DNA of 64,000 bases from Pandoraea eparura (GTDB lineage: Bacteria > Pseudomonadota > Gammaproteobacteria > Burkholderiales > Burkholderiaceae): positions 744,001 through 808,000 of the forward strand of contig NZ_CABPSH010000002.1 in the NCBI RefSeq assembly GCF_902459725.1, in the 5' to 3' direction. Below are positions 1-11,801 of this stretch, one piece after another; within the stretch, counting starts at the first letter, position 1, and each line of letters starts with the position of its first letter. Position numbers and translations under genes: made by a program. Under the pieces are notes generated by a model that saw nothing but the letters and a program-made list of their open reading frames with translations, searched no databases and was not told where the DNA came from.

Positions 1-5
1 CGCGC

Positions 6-812
6 TCATTCCACCTTCATGCCCGCGAGTTCCGGCCGCGCGGCCGGATAGGACAGATTCAGGTCAGTCAGCGCCTGCACCAGCAGCTCGGCCACCATCA
101 GGTTACGGTGACGCTTCGAGTCGGATGGCACGACATACCACGGCGCATGGTCCGTCGACGTCGCCGATAACGCTGTCTCGTAAGCCTTGGTGTAGTGCGG
201 CCAGAAGCTGCGTTCCTTCAGATCGTTCAGTTCGAACTTCCAGTGCTTGTTCGGATCGTCGATGCGCTCCTGCAGGCGCTTACGCTGCTCGTCGGACGAG
301 ATGTACAGAAAGCACTTGACGATGCGCGTATGGTTGTCCGCCAGCAGACGCTCGAAGTTGTTGATGTGCGTGTAGCGTCGTTTGCACTCGTCGGCGTCTA
401 TCCAGTCGTGCACGCGCGTGATGAGCACGTCCTCGTAATGACTGCGATTGAAGATCACCAGCTCGCCCGCCCCCGGCACGACGCTATGGACACGCCATAG
501 AAAATCGCGCGCCAGCTCCGTAGGCGTGGGCGACTTGAAATTCGCCACGCGAATGCCAAGCGGATCGACATTCTGGAACACCGCGCGGATGGTGCTGTCC
601 TTGCCGCTGGTGTCCATGCCCTGCAACACGAGCAGAACACGCTGCCGGCTGTTGGCGTGCAGGAGCGTCTGCAACTCGTCGAGCTTGAGCGTCAGCTCGG
701 CCATGCGCGCCTTGTCGTCGCCTTTGCTTTCGCGCGTGAACGGCGTGTCGGCCGGATCGTAGTCCGACAGGTCGAGCTTCTTGCCGAGCGGTACGCGGTA
801 TTTCTCGAACAT
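6..812 (-). CDS. ppk2: Polyphosphate kinase 2 family protein (class III-like)
   Basis: A cytoplasmic kinase that moves phosphate between polyphosphate and nucleotides. The 268-residue protein has a P-loop (GMDTSGKDST, about residues 65-74), a Walker B-like NRSHYEDVLITRVH block and a basic lid region (KRLQERIDDPNKHWKF), all typical of PPK2. The NRSHYEDVL(I/V) block resembles class III enzymes, which can phosphorylate both AMP and ADP; the class is inferred. The start at 812 is preceded by an AGGAG ribosome site; an in-frame start 16 codons upstream lacks one. It lies downstream of gatB but a terminator separates them, so it is probably a separate transcript. Confidence 0.93.
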   Translation of the reverse strand: MFEKYRVPLGKKLDLSDYDPADTPFTRESKGDDKARMAELTLKLDELQTLLHANSRQRVLLVLQGMDTSGKDSTIRAVFQNVDPLGIRVANFKSPTPTELARDFLWRVHSVVPGAGELVIFNRSHYEDVLITRVHDWIDADECKRRYTHINNFERLLADNHTRIVKCFLYISSDEQRKRLQERIDDPNKHWKFELNDLKERSFWPHYTKAYETALSATSTDHAPWYVVPSDSKRHRNLMVAELLVQALTDLNLSYPAARPELAGMKVE

Positions 813-852
813 CGCCAACTCCTCGTGACAGGCTTGCCGGCTAGTATCGCGC

Positions 853-890
853 AAAAACAAAAGCGCGGTGCCGACCCGGCCACCGCGCTT
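853..890 (-). terminator. Rho-independent terminator after gatB
   Basis: On the minus strand a perfect 10-bp stem (AAGCGCGGTG / CACCGCGCTT) with a 10-nt loop is followed by TTTTGTTTTT. It closes the gatCAB transcript before ppk2. Confidence 0.88.
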
Positions 891-939
891 GTTACCTGAG
901 GCGTTCCCGCCGCCGCGATGGCGGCTGGATCTGCCCGCG

Positions 940-2412
940 TCAAGCCCCGAGCTTCTTCTTGAGCAGCTCGTTGACCTGGGCCGGATTGGCCTTGCCCTTG
1001 GTGGCCTTCATCGCCTGGCCGACCAAGGCGTTGAACGCCTTCTCCTTGCCCGCGCGGAACTCTTCGACAGACTTGGCGTTGGCAGCCAGCACCTCGTCGA
1101 TGATCTTCTCGATCGCGCCCGTGTCGGTGATCTGCTTCAGGCCCTTCGCTTCGATGAGGCGGTCTGCCGCGCCCTCATCGGCGGCGCGCTCTTCCCACAT
1201 CAACTGGAAGACTTCCTTGGCGATCTTGTTGGAGATCGTGTTGTCGGCGATGCGGGCGAGCAGCCCCGCGAGCTGCGCGCTCGACACGGGGCTGTCGGCA
1301 ATACCGATGTCCTCGCGGTTCAGCAGCGACGACAGCTCGCCCATGATCCAGTTCGCGGCCGGCTTGGCGCTGGCCTTGCCCGCCTTCGCGACCACGGCTT
1401 CGAAATAAGCGGCTTGCGCTTTCGACTGGGTGAGCACGGCGGCGTCGTAGTCGGACAAGCCGTACGCTTCGACGAAGCGCGCCTGCATGCCCGCCGGCAG
1501 CTCGGGCAGCGCGGCGCGCACACGTTCGATCCATTCGTTATCGATCACGAGCGGCAGCAGGTCCGGATCCGGGAAGTAGCGATAGTCGTGCGCGTCTTCC
1601 TTGCTGCGCATCGAACGGGTTTCCTTCTTGTCCGGATCGTACAGGCGTGTTTCCTGCACTACCGTGCCGCCGTCCTCGATCAACTCGATCTGGCGACGCA
1701 CCTCGTACTGGATCGCCTCTTCGAGGAAGCGGAACGAGTTCAGGTTCTTGATTTCGGCGCGCGTGCCGAATTCCTTCTGACCCACCGGACGCACAGAGAC
1801 GTTGGCATCGCAACGGAACGAGCCTTCCTGCATGTTGCCGTCGCAAATGCCGAGCCACACCACCAGTCCGTGCAGTGCCTTGGCGTAAGCCACGGCCTCG
1901 GCCGCGCTGCGCATGTCGGGCTCGGTCACGATCTCGAGCAGCGGCGTGCCGGCGCGGTTCAGGTCGATACCGGTCATGCCGGCGAAGTCTTCGTGCAGCG
2001 ACTTGCCCGCGTCTTCCTCGAGGTGCGCGCGCGTGAGCGTCACGACCTTTTCATAGGCCTCGCGGCCGGTGCGGGCATCCGCCTCGACCTGGATCTTCAG
2101 CGAGCCGCCCTGCACCACCGGGATCTCGTACTGGCTGATCTGGTAGCCCTTCGGCAGATCGGGGTAGAAGTAATTCTTGCGCGCGAAGATGCTGCGCGGC
2201 GCAATCGTCGCCCCAATGGCCAGGCCGAATTCGATCGCGCGCTCGACAGCCCCGCGATTGAGCACCGGCAACACGCCCGGCAGCGCCAGATCCACGGGAC
2301 AGGCCTGCGTGTTGGGGGCCGCGCCGAACTGCGTCGATGCGCCCGAGAAAATCTTGGAAGCGGTGGAGAGCTGTGTGTGCGTCTCCAGACCAATAACGAC
2401 TTCCCATTGCAT
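940..2412 (-). CDS. gatB: Asp-tRNA(Asn)/Glu-tRNA(Gln) amidotransferase subunit B
   Basis: GatB is the tRNA-binding and kinase subunit of GatCAB, which converts Glu-tRNA(Gln) or Asp-tRNA(Asn) to the amidated form. The protein begins [15 protein letters not shown], the family hallmark, and carries the conserved [20 protein letters not shown] block near residues 80-100. The C-terminal YqeY-like tail ends with [18 protein letters not shown] take the ATG at 2412, about 490 residues, which fits the family. A GTG three codons upstream is possible, but AGGG is better spaced for the ATG. It lies in a gatC-gatA-lipoprotein-gatB order. Confidence 0.97.
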   Translation of the reverse strand: MQWEVVIGLETHTQLSTASKIFSGASTQFGAAPNTQACPVDLALPGVLPVLNRGAVERAIEFGLAIGATIAPRSIFARKNYFYPDLPKGYQISQYEIPVVQGGSLKIQVEADARTGREAYEKVVTLTRAHLEEDAGKSLHEDFAGMTGIDLNRAGTPLLEIVTEPDMRSAAEAVAYAKALHGLVVWLGICDGNMQEGSFRCDANVSVRPVGQKEFGTRAEIKNLNSFRFLEEAIQYEVRRQIELIEDGGTVVQETRLYDPDKKETRSMRSKEDAHDYRYFPDPDLLPLVIDNEWIERVRAALPELPAGMQARFVEAYGLSDYDAAVLTQSKAQAAYFEAVVAKAGKASAKPAANWIMGELSSLLNREDIGIADSPVSSAQLAGLLARIADNTISNKIAKEVFQLMWEERAADEGAADRLIEAKGLKQITDTGAIEKIIDEVLAANAKSVEEFRAGKEKAFNALVGQAMKATKGKANPAQVNELLKKKLGA

Positions 2413-2539
2413 AAGGTTCACCCTGTCTCAACTTGTCGGCATGGCGCGTTCGCCCTGCCCTTGCCGCCGGTCGTCCCCGCGACGGTGACGCGCCGGCCTC
2501 TGTTCCTGTTCGCCGATGCTGGCTGGCGTTGGTTCGCGT

Positions 2540-3043
2540 CTACCGGCGAGTATCCGCCGCGCAAATCCCAGAGCGCGGATCGAAACTCACCGGCCAGGCG
2601 TTCTGGTAAATGCCCGGCGTGCAATACGCCTCGCAGTTGGCATGGCCGATGGTCACGTTGCCCGGATCCTGCCAGATGAGTAGCTTGCAGCTTCCACGGT
2701 TCGCCTGCAGTTCGATGCTCGGGCGCCACTTCGTCTGGTGGAAGTCCGCCAGATTGAAGTGGCAGCTTCCGCGCTGGCCGACCCACAGACGCCAGTCGAG
2801 CGACTGCACCTGATTGGACGACACCTTGAGCGTCGCCTGCTCGCGAAACCCGTCTTCGTCCGTCTGCGAGCAGTAGCCCGACAGATTGATCTCGCGATAG
2901 GCGATCGGCGTCGGACGCCCGATCGGCAGGCTGCACGACGCGAGCGTGAGCACGAGGCCGGCGAGCGCCAGCCCCTTCGATGCCCATGCGCCGGCGTGCG
3001 CCGCCTTCGGCGCGAGCGACGTCGTCAAGTGCTGGCGGCGCAC
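2540..3043 (-). CDS. Putative lipoprotein of unknown function
   Basis: About 167 residues, not recognised as a named family. The N-terminus has a basic stretch, a hydrophobic segment (GLALAGLVLTL) and a lipobox-like LASC, so it is probably an exported lipoprotein. The mature part has many cysteines (YCSQTDE, GSCHFN, GSCKLL, NCEAYC, GIC), suggesting disulfides in the periplasm. The start is a GTG two bases past the gatA stop, so translation is probably coupled to gatA. It is an unexpected occupant between gatA and gatB; whether it has any link to tRNA amidation is unknown. The exact start is uncertain because the leader before the hydrophobic segment is long. Confidence 0.75.
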   Translation of the reverse strand: MRRQHLTTSLAPKAAHAGAWASKGLALAGLVLTLASCSLPIGRPTPIAYREINLSGYCSQTDEDGFREQATLKVSSNQVQSLDWRLWVGQRGSCHFNLADFHQTKWRPSIELQANRGSCKLLIWQDPGNVTIGHANCEAYCTPGIYQNAWPVSFDPRSGICAADTRR

Positions 3044-3045
3044 GA

Positions 3046-4536
3046 TCAGATGCCCGCCGGCGCGCGCGTGTGCCAGTCGGTCGCGCGCTGGAACGCGTCG
3101 GCCACTTGCAGCAGGCGGGCTTCGTCGAAGTAGTTGCCGATCAGTTGCAGGCCGACCGGGCGCGCTTCGCGTCCGGTGCCGACCGGCAGGCTCATCCCCG
3201 GCAGACCGGCCAGGCTCACCGACAGCGTGTAGATGTCGGCCAGGTACATCTGCACCGGATCGGCGCTCTTCTCGCCAAGGTTCCAGGCGACCGACGGCGC
3301 CACCGGCCCCATGATGACGTCGCAGTGCGCGAACGCATTCTGGAAGTCCTGCGCGATCAGACGGCGAATCTTCTGTGCCTGCAAATAGTACGCGTCGTAG
3401 TAGCCGTGCGAGAGCACATACGTGCCCACGAGAATGCGGCGTTTGACTTCGGTGCCAAAGCCTTCGGCGCGCGACTTCTTGTACATGTCGAGCAGATCGC
3501 GGTACTCGGCCGCGCGGTGGCCGTAGCGCACCCCGTCAAAACGCGACAGGTTCGACGACGCTTCGGCCGGCGCCAGCACGTAGTACACGGGAATCGACAG
3601 CTCGGTCTTGGGCAGCGACACCGGCACGCGCACGGCGCCGAGCGCTTCGAATTCGCGCAACGCGTTGTCGATCGCTTCGCGCACGTCGGCGTCGAGGCCT
3701 TCACCGAAGTACTCGGCCGGCAAGCCGATGCGCAGACCGGCCAGCGGCTTGTCGGCCGTGGCGCCGTCGAGCGGCTTGCCCAGACCGCGCGCGAAGTCTT
3801 CGTCGGCGCGCTCAAGGCTGGTCGAGTCGCGTTCGTCGAACCCCGCCATGCCGTTGAGCAGCCACGCGCAATCGGCCGCGCTGTGACCGAGCGGGCCGCC
3901 CTGATCGAGCGACGAGGCGAACGCGATCATGCCGTAACGCGACACGCGGCCATAGGTCGGCTTGATGCCGGTCACGCCGCAGAACGCCGCCGGCTGACGG
4001 ATCGAGCCACCGGTGTCGGTCCCGGTGGCGACCGGCGCGAGACGCGCGGCCACCGCGGCGGCCGACCCGCCCGACGAGCCGCCGGGCACGGCGCGCGTGT
4101 CCCACGGGTTCTTCACCGGGCCGTAGTAAGAGTTTTCGTTCGACGAGCCCATGGCGAACTCGTCCATATTGGTCTTGCCCAGCGTGACCATGCCCGCGTG
4201 CGCCAGGCGCTCGACGACGGCGGCGTCATACGGGCTCACGTAGTTCTCGAGCATGCGCGAGCCGGCGGTACTGCGCCAGCCGCGCGTGACGAACACATCC
4301 TTGTGGGCGACGGGAATCCCCAGCAACGGCCGGTTCGCCCCCTCGCCGGCGGCAATGCGCGCGTCGGCGGCACGCGCCTGCGCGAGGCTCGCGCTGGCGT
4401 CGACGTGCACGAACGCGTTCAGATCGGCGGCCCCGGCGATGCGGTCGAGGTAATGCTGCGTCAGCTCGACGCTCGAGACGCGCTTGGCGTCGAGCGCGGC
4501 GCGCAAATCCTGCAAGTGAATCAGATCTTGTTCCAT
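3046..4536 (-). CDS. gatA: Asp-tRNA(Asn)/Glu-tRNA(Gln) amidotransferase subunit A
   Basis: GatA is the glutaminase subunit of GatCAB, supplying ammonia for transamidation. The 496-residue protein shows the amidase signature: the catalytic lysine region (VAHKDVF), the glycine/serine-rich [14 protein letters not shown] block and the [16 protein letters not shown] segment with the cis-serine. Length and start ([11 protein letters not shown]) fit the family. It lies 122 bases downstream of gatC and is followed immediately by the small lipoprotein gene. Confidence 0.97.
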   Translation of the reverse strand: MEQDLIHLQDLRAALDAKRVSSVELTQHYLDRIAGAADLNAFVHVDASASLAQARAADARIAAGEGANRPLLGIPVAHKDVFVTRGWRSTAGSRMLENYVSPYDAAVVERLAHAGMVTLGKTNMDEFAMGSSNENSYYGPVKNPWDTRAVPGGSSGGSAAAVAARLAPVATGTDTGGSIRQPAAFCGVTGIKPTYGRVSRYGMIAFASSLDQGGPLGHSAADCAWLLNGMAGFDERDSTSLERADEDFARGLGKPLDGATADKPLAGLRIGLPAEYFGEGLDADVREAIDNALREFEALGAVRVPVSLPKTELSIPVYYVLAPAEASSNLSRFDGVRYGHRAAEYRDLLDMYKKSRAEGFGTEVKRRILVGTYVLSHGYYDAYYLQAQKIRRLIAQDFQNAFAHCDVIMGPVAPSVAWNLGEKSADPVQMYLADIYTLSVSLAGLPGMSLPVGTGREARPVGLQLIGNYFDEARLLQVADAFQRATDWHTRAPAGI

Positions 4537-4658
4537 GGTGGCTGCTGTGCGTTATAGCGCATGAAGGCATGAGGGCATGCGGGGCGCCCAGGGCGCGCGG
4601 CAATGCGTTGCGCGAGCGTCCGGCGCACCGGACTCATACATCGCGCAACGCGCCGGAC

Positions 4659-6552
<1,894 letters not shown>

Positions 6553-6736
6553 GCCAACGTGCGTGGTTCGTCGTCCGGCGCGGAGGGGCCAGGCCTTTCC
6601 CCCTTCGCCCGACACGACCGGCCACGCAGCAAGACCATGCGCACGGAGCTTGTCGTCATGCCGCGCCGTCGCACCCGACTGACACCATTCGCGCACCGCG
6701 GCGCCTCGCTGCGCGTGCTCCCCTGAAGGGCCCACC

Positions 6737-7705
6737 ATGCAGTACAGTCCGCCGCCACTGTTCAAACAGGGTCCGTCGGCGTTGGCCCGGCTGATCTGTT
6801 TCGTCGCGCTTGCCATCGGCCTGCTCGTGGTCGACTCGCACTACAACACGCTGGAGCGGGTTCGATCCGTCGTCGGCACCGCCCTGTATCCGGTGCAGCG
6901 CATGATGCTGATGCCGCGCGACGCCATTCTCGGCGTAGCGGGCTTTTTCTCGACCGAATCGCAACTCTCGGGCGAGAACCGGGCGCTCCTCCAGCAGAAC
7001 CTCGAACTCTCCGTGCAGGCCCAGCGCAACGACCAGTTGGTCGCCGAGAACGAACATCTGCGCCAGATGCTCGCCCTGCGCGCGCGCCTGCCCGTGCCAA
7101 GCATTCCTGCCGAGATCGAATACGACACGCGCGACCCGTTCACGCAGCGCGTGGTCATCGACCGCGGCGCGAAGCATGGCGTGAAGCTCGGCGCCCCGGT
7201 CGTCACGGAACAGGGCCTGCTCGGCCAGGTCTCGCGCGTCTTCCTGCTGCAAAGCGAAGTCACGCTGCTCACCGACAAGGAACAGGCCGTGCCGGTGCAG
7301 GTCACGCGCAGCGGTGTGCACAGCGTGATCTACGGCGGGCTGCGCGGCGACGTGCTCGACCTGCGCTTCATTCCGCTGTCGGCCGACGTCAAGGTCGGCG
7401 ACGAAATCGCCACCAGCGGCCTGGACGGCATCTACCCCGCCGGCCTGCCCGTGGCGCGCATTACCAAGGTCGACCGCGTCTCCGACACCGCGTTTGCGCG
7501 CATTCTGTGTCAGCCGGTCGCCAATCTGCGCAGCCAGCGCCAGGTGCTGGTGCTGCAATACACCACACCGCTCGCCCTGCATCCGGACGCCGCCGCCGAT
7601 CTCGCGCGCGCCTCCGATCCGTCGGCCAGCGGCGACAAGCCCGGCCAGAAGGGCGGCACGCGCGCCGATCCGAAGCGCGCACCGGCCGCCCGCAAGGGGC
7701 ATTGA
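6737..7705 (+). CDS. mreC: Rod shape-determining protein MreC
   Basis: MreC is a bitopic membrane protein whose periplasmic part contacts PBP2 and links it to MreB. The 322-residue protein has one N-terminal membrane segment (ARLICFVALAIGLLVVDSHY, about residues 17-36), a probable coiled coil (about 75-110, ENRALLQQNLELSVQAQ) and the two-barrel MreC core. The last 40 residues are Ala/Pro/Lys-rich and look disordered. It follows mreB by 184 bases and precedes mreD by 9. Confidence 0.95.
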   Translation: MQYSPPPLFKQGPSALARLICFVALAIGLLVVDSHYNTLERVRSVVGTALYPVQRMMLMPRDAILGVAGFFSTESQLSGENRALLQQNLELSVQAQRNDQLVAENEHLRQMLALRARLPVPSIPAEIEYDTRDPFTQRVVIDRGAKHGVKLGAPVVTEQGLLGQVSRVFLLQSEVTLLTDKEQAVPVQVTRSGVHSVIYGGLRGDVLDLRFIPLSADVKVGDEIATSGLDGIYPAGLPVARITKVDRVSDTAFARILCQPVANLRSQRQVLVLQYTTPLALHPDAAADLARASDPSASGDKPGQKGGTRADPKRAPAARKGH

Positions 7706-7714
7706 GGAATCGAT

Positions 7715-8227
7715 ATGTCACGACCGCAATACATTCTGCTGCCGGTCAACCCGTACTTCATCGCGCTCAGTCTCGTGGTGGCGTTCCTGGTCAACCTGAT
7801 GCCGTGGGGGCATGCCCCCGCCATGCCCGACTTCGTCGCACTCGTGCTGATGTTCTGGAACATCCACCAGCCGCGCAAGGTGGGCATGGGCGTAGCGTTC
7901 GTCGTCGGGCTGCTCATGGATGTGCACAACGCCGGCCTGCTGGGCGAGCACGCGCTCGCTTACACGCTGCTGTCGTACGGTGCGATCATGATTCACCGCC
8001 GTGTCCTGTTTTTCACGCTGCTCGGTCAGGCGCTGACGGTACTGCCGTTGCTGTTGCTCGCGCACGTGGTGCCGTTCATCATTCGTCTGGCGACCGGTGC
8101 GGCGTTTCCGGGCTGGTGGCCGCTCGCGGCGGGCTTTGTCGAAGCCCTGCTCTGGCCGGTGATCAGCATCCTGTTGCTGGCGCCGCAGAAACGCGCCGTC
8201 GACCGCGACGACACGCGTCCGATCTGA
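7715..8227 (+). CDS. mreD: Rod shape-determining protein MreD
   Basis: A small polytopic inner-membrane partner of MreC. The 170-residue protein has five or six hydrophobic helices (for example NPYFIALSLVVAFLVNLMPW and ALTVLPLLLLAHVVPFII) and the MreD-typical MGVAFVVGLLMDV segment. It sits between mreC and mrdA. Confidence 0.94.
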   Translation: MSRPQYILLPVNPYFIALSLVVAFLVNLMPWGHAPAMPDFVALVLMFWNIHQPRKVGMGVAFVVGLLMDVHNAGLLGEHALAYTLLSYGAIMIHRRVLFFTLLGQALTVLPLLLLAHVVPFIIRLATGAAFPGWWPLAAGFVEALLWPVISILLLAPQKRAVDRDDTRPI

Positions 8228-8270
8228 TGGGCCCCGCCCCCACCCGATCGCACCACCGAGCCCCGCCCGC

Positions 8271-10565
8271 ATGACCGAGTTCAAGAATCCCCAGCAACAA
8301 CTGCAGACGTTTCATCTGCGGATCACGGCGGCTGCATGTTTCGTGCTGATCTGCTTTGGCCTGCTCGGCGTACGCTTCGTCTACCTGCAGGTCTTCCGTC
8401 ATAACCAGTACGCACTGCAAGCCGACGAGAATCGCGTCTCGCTCGCGCCGATCGTGCCCAACCGCGGCGTGATCATGGATCGCAACGGCGTGGTGCTCGC
8501 GCGCAATTATTCCGCGTACACGCTGGAAATCACGCCGTCGAAGATCGGCCGTCCGCTCGAAGATCTCATCACCGATCTGTCCGACGTGATCGAGATCACG
8601 CCACGTGACCGCGCCCGCTTCAAGAAGCTCATGGACGACAGCAAGAGCTTCGAGAGCCTGCCGATCCGCACCCGCCTGACCGACGAGGAAGTCGCGCGCT
8701 TCACCGCGCAACGTTTCCGTTTCCCCGGCGTGGATGTGCACGCCCGGCTGTTCCGTCAGTACCCGCTCGGCGAGACCGCTGCGCACGTGATCGGCTACAT
8801 CGGCCGGATCTCGCAGCGCGATCGCCAGCGTATCGAGGCGATGAGCGACGAGAACGACAGCGACAGCGCCAAGTACGACATCCGCCGCGACGTCAACAAC
8901 TACAAGGGCACCGATTACATCGGCAAGATCGGTGTCGAGCAGAGTTACGAGACCCAGCTCCACGGCATCACCGGTTTCGAGGAAATCGAAGTCACCGCAG
9001 GCGGCCGCCCGGTGCGCACGATCTCGCGCACCCCGGCCACGCCTGGCGACAATCTGGTGCTGTCGCTCGACATCAAGCTCCAGGAGGTGGCCGAGCAAGC
9101 CTTCGCCGGCCGACGCGGCGCGGTCGTCGCCATCGAACCGAAGACGGGCGACGTGCTCGCGTTCGTGTCGGCGCCGAGCTTCGATCCGAACATGTTCGTC
9201 GAAGGTATCGACCAGCAGAACTGGGACGCGTTGAACAACTCGCCCGACCGGCCGCTGCTCAACCGTCCGTTGCGCGGCACCTATCCGATCGGCTCGACGT
9301 ACAAGCCGTTCATGGCGCTCGCCGCGCTCGAACTGGGCAAGCGCACCACGAGCTGGGGCTTCCAGGACACCGGCGCGTTCACGCTCGGCAACCATACGTT
9401 CCGCAACGACGTGCGTAACGGCCAGGGCTGGATCGACATGTACCGCTCGATCGTGGTCTCGAACGACACGTATTACTACATGCTCGCGCACGATATGGGC
9501 GTGAATGCGATTCACGACTTCATGGTGCCGCTCGGCTTCGGTCAGCTGACGGGCATCGACATCGAAGGTGAAGCGCGCGGCATCCTGCCGTCGACCGAGT
9601 GGAAGCGCAAGGCGTACAAGAAGCCCGCACAACAGAAGTGGTACGACGGCGAGACGGTCAGCCTGGGCATCGGACAAGGCTACAACTCGTTCACGATCCT
9701 GCAACTGGCACACGCCACGGCGACGCTGGCCAACAATGGCGTGGTGATGAAGCCTCACCTCGTGAAGGCCATTGAAGATCCCGTCACGCATGCGCGCCAG
9801 CTCACCGTGCCGCACGAAAGCGCCAGGCTGCCCTACAAGCAAGCCAACATCGATTTCGTCAAACGCGCGATGGTCGGGGTGATCAAGGAAGGCACGGGCC
9901 GCCAGGCGTTCCTGGGCGCGCCCTACGAGGCCGGCGGCAAGACCGGCACGGCGCAGGTCTACTCGCTCGGCAAGAATGAGAAGTACAACCACAACGCCAT
10001 CCCCGAATTCAAGCGCGATCACGCCTTGTTCATCGCCTTCGCCCCCGCCGACGATCCGAAGATTGCCATCGCGCTGATCGTCGAGAACGCCGGATGGGGT
10101 GCCGCACAAGCCGGCCCGATCGCGCGCCGTCTGCTCGATTACTACCTCATCGACGAGCCGAAGGAACGCGCTGCGGAAGCGGCCGCGTTGCAGGCCGGCG
10201 CCTCCGTTCCCGGGGCCGCATCGGGCGCCTCGGCCGTATCCGCCGCGCCGGACGCCGCGCCCGCCAGCGCCGCCGAACTTGGCGGCCGCGCCACAGGCGG
10301 CACGACGACCGTGGCACGCGTCGCCACCGGTGCGCTTCCCAGTGCGCTTCCCAGTGCGCGTTCCAGCACCGTGCCCGGCACCGCCAACGCGGCGACCGGC
10401 GCATCGCGTGCCGTTGATGGCAAGGCGGCCGCAGCCGGGACGACCTCGCCATCCGGTGCGCCGAAACCCGACCCGGCGCCGCATCGTCAGCCCGCCGTGA
10501 GTCCGACCGTCGCCGACGAAGCCCGACATCGCGCCGCCATACGCGCGCAAGGAGGAACGCCATGA
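8271..10565 (+). CDS. mrdA: Penicillin-binding protein 2 (elongasome transpeptidase)
   Basis: PBP2 cross-links peptidoglycan during elongation. It has one membrane anchor (about residues 20-40), a dimerisation (pedestal) domain and the transpeptidase domain, with active-site Ser in STYK (about S342), a YYYMLAHDMG stretch in the SxN region and KTGT near residue 557. The conserved domain ends near YYLIDEPKE at about residue 629. About 130 more residues follow, rich in Ala, Pro, Gly and Thr with short repeats (ALPSALPSARSS), making 764 residues, longer than usual. It overlaps mrdB by 4 bases, indicating coupled translation. Confidence 0.97.
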   Translation: MTEFKNPQQQLQTFHLRITAAACFVLICFGLLGVRFVYLQVFRHNQYALQADENRVSLAPIVPNRGVIMDRNGVVLARNYSAYTLEITPSKIGRPLEDLITDLSDVIEITPRDRARFKKLMDDSKSFESLPIRTRLTDEEVARFTAQRFRFPGVDVHARLFRQYPLGETAAHVIGYIGRISQRDRQRIEAMSDENDSDSAKYDIRRDVNNYKGTDYIGKIGVEQSYETQLHGITGFEEIEVTAGGRPVRTISRTPATPGDNLVLSLDIKLQEVAEQAFAGRRGAVVAIEPKTGDVLAFVSAPSFDPNMFVEGIDQQNWDALNNSPDRPLLNRPLRGTYPIGSTYKPFMALAALELGKRTTSWGFQDTGAFTLGNHTFRNDVRNGQGWIDMYRSIVVSNDTYYYMLAHDMGVNAIHDFMVPLGFGQLTGIDIEGEARGILPSTEWKRKAYKKPAQQKWYDGETVSLGIGQGYNSFTILQLAHATATLANNGVVMKPHLVKAIEDPVTHARQLTVPHESARLPYKQANIDFVKRAMVGVIKEGTGRQAFLGAPYEAGGKTGTAQVYSLGKNEKYNHNAIPEFKRDHALFIAFAPADDPKIAIALIVENAGWGAAQAGPIARRLLDYYLIDEPKERAAEAAALQAGASVPGAASGASAVSAAPDAAPASAAELGGRATGGTTTVARVATGALPSALPSARSSTVPGTANAATGASRAVDGKAAAAGTTSPSGAPKPDPAPHRQPAVSPTVADEARHRAAIRAQGGTP

Positions 10566-11713
10566 TGGCGCTCGACAAACATACGTGGAAAGAGCAGGTC
10601 AAGCGCCTGTTCGTCGGCTTCGACAAACCGCTGGCGCTGATCGTCTTCCTGTTGCTGTGCGTGGGACTGGTCACGCTCTACAGCGCCAGTATCGATGTGC
10701 CCGGGCGCGTCGAAGATCAGGTGCGCAACATCGTGCTGACGTTCATCCTGATGTGGCTGCTGGCAATGCTGCCCACGCAGACACTGATGAAGTTTGCGGT
10801 GCCGCTCTACACGGCCGGGGTGGCGCTGCTCATTGCGGTGGCGATGTTCGGACTGACGAAGAAGGGCGCGAAGCGCTGGCTGAACGTCGGGATGGTGATC
10901 CAGCCGTCCGAGATCATGAAGATCGCCATGCCGCTGATGCTGGCGTGGTACTTCCAGAAGCGCGAGGGCAATATCCGCTGGTTCGACTACCTCGTCGCGA
11001 TGGCCTTGCTCGGCGTGCCCGTGGGTCTGATCGCCAAACAGCCTGACCTCGGCACCGGCCTGCTGGTGGCCGCCGCTGGACTTTACGTGATTTATCTCGC
11101 GGGCCTGTCGTGGAAGCTCATTCTGCCCGTACTTGTCGCCGTGGTGATCGGCATTGGTACCATCCTCGCCGTGCAGGACAGGATCTGTCAGCCGGAAGTC
11201 GAATGGTACTTCCTGCACGACTACCAGAAGCATCGCGTGTGCACGCTGCTGGATCCGACGTCCGATCCGCTCGGCAAGGGCTTCCACACGATTCAGTCGG
11301 TGATTGCCATCGGATCGGGCGGGACGACCGGCAAGGGTTGGCTCAAAGGGACGCAGGCCCACCTCGAATTCATCCCCGAGAAACACACCGACTTCATTTT
11401 CGCGGTGTTCGCGGAAGAGTTCGGGCTGATGGGCGAGGCGGTGCTGCTGGTGCTGTATCTGCTTCTGGTTGCGCGCGGGCTGGTGATTGCCGCCTCCGGG
11501 GCCACCTTGTTCGGGCGACTGCTGGCGGGGGCCGTCACGATGATCTTCTTCACCTACGCCTTCGTGAACATGGGCATGGTGAGCGGCATTCTGCCGGTGG
11601 TTGGCGTCCCGCTGCCGTTCATGAGCTACGGCGGTACCGCACTGGTGACGCTCGGCCTGGGCATCGGCATTCTAATGAGCGTGGCGCGCGAGAAACGCCT
11701 CATGCAGAGTTGA
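10562..11713 (+). CDS. mrdB: Peptidoglycan glycosyltransferase RodA (SEDS family)
   Basis: RodA polymerises glycan strands with PBP2. The 383-residue protein has about ten membrane helices and the SEDS signatures: KGAKRWLNVG with QPSEIMKIAMPL, the AKQPDLGTG loop containing the catalytic Asp, HTDFIFAVFAEEFGL, and the C-terminal GVPLPFMSYGGTAL. It starts within the mrdA stop (ATGA-type overlap) and is the last gene of the shape operon; a strong terminator follows. Confidence 0.97.
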   Translation: MMALDKHTWKEQVKRLFVGFDKPLALIVFLLLCVGLVTLYSASIDVPGRVEDQVRNIVLTFILMWLLAMLPTQTLMKFAVPLYTAGVALLIAVAMFGLTKKGAKRWLNVGMVIQPSEIMKIAMPLMLAWYFQKREGNIRWFDYLVAMALLGVPVGLIAKQPDLGTGLLVAAAGLYVIYLAGLSWKLILPVLVAVVIGIGTILAVQDRICQPEVEWYFLHDYQKHRVCTLLDPTSDPLGKGFHTIQSVIAIGSGGTTGKGWLKGTQAHLEFIPEKHTDFIFAVFAEEFGLMGEAVLLVLYLLLVARGLVIAASGATLFGRLLAGAVTMIFFTYAFVNMGMVSGILPVVGVPLPFMSYGGTALVTLGLGIGILMSVAREKRLMQS

Positions 11714-11738
11714 CGCACCCGCACGCCACGCTGGCAAG

Positions 11739-11780
11739 ACGGCAGGGGCAGGGGCATCACCCTGCGCCCTGCCGTTTTTT
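11739..11780 (+). terminator. Rho-independent terminator of the mre-mrd operon
   Basis: A long stem (ACGGCAGGG..GCAGGG pairing with CCCTGC..CCCTGCCGT, one bulged G) is followed by six T residues. It lies 26 bases past mrdB and ends just before the convergent Sel1 gene. Confidence 0.93.
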
Positions 11781-11801
11781 CGTCTGGGTGAAGCGCGGCG
11801 A

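Noticed and set aside
868-2679. A 603-codon plus-strand frame opposite gatB
   Set aside because: It is the antisense of gatB with Arg/Ala/Leu-rich, low-quality sequence; gatB on the minus strand is certain.
8163-10550. A 795-codon minus-strand frame opposite mrdA
   Set aside because: PBP2 with intact motifs occupies the plus strand; the antisense frame is open only because of high GC.
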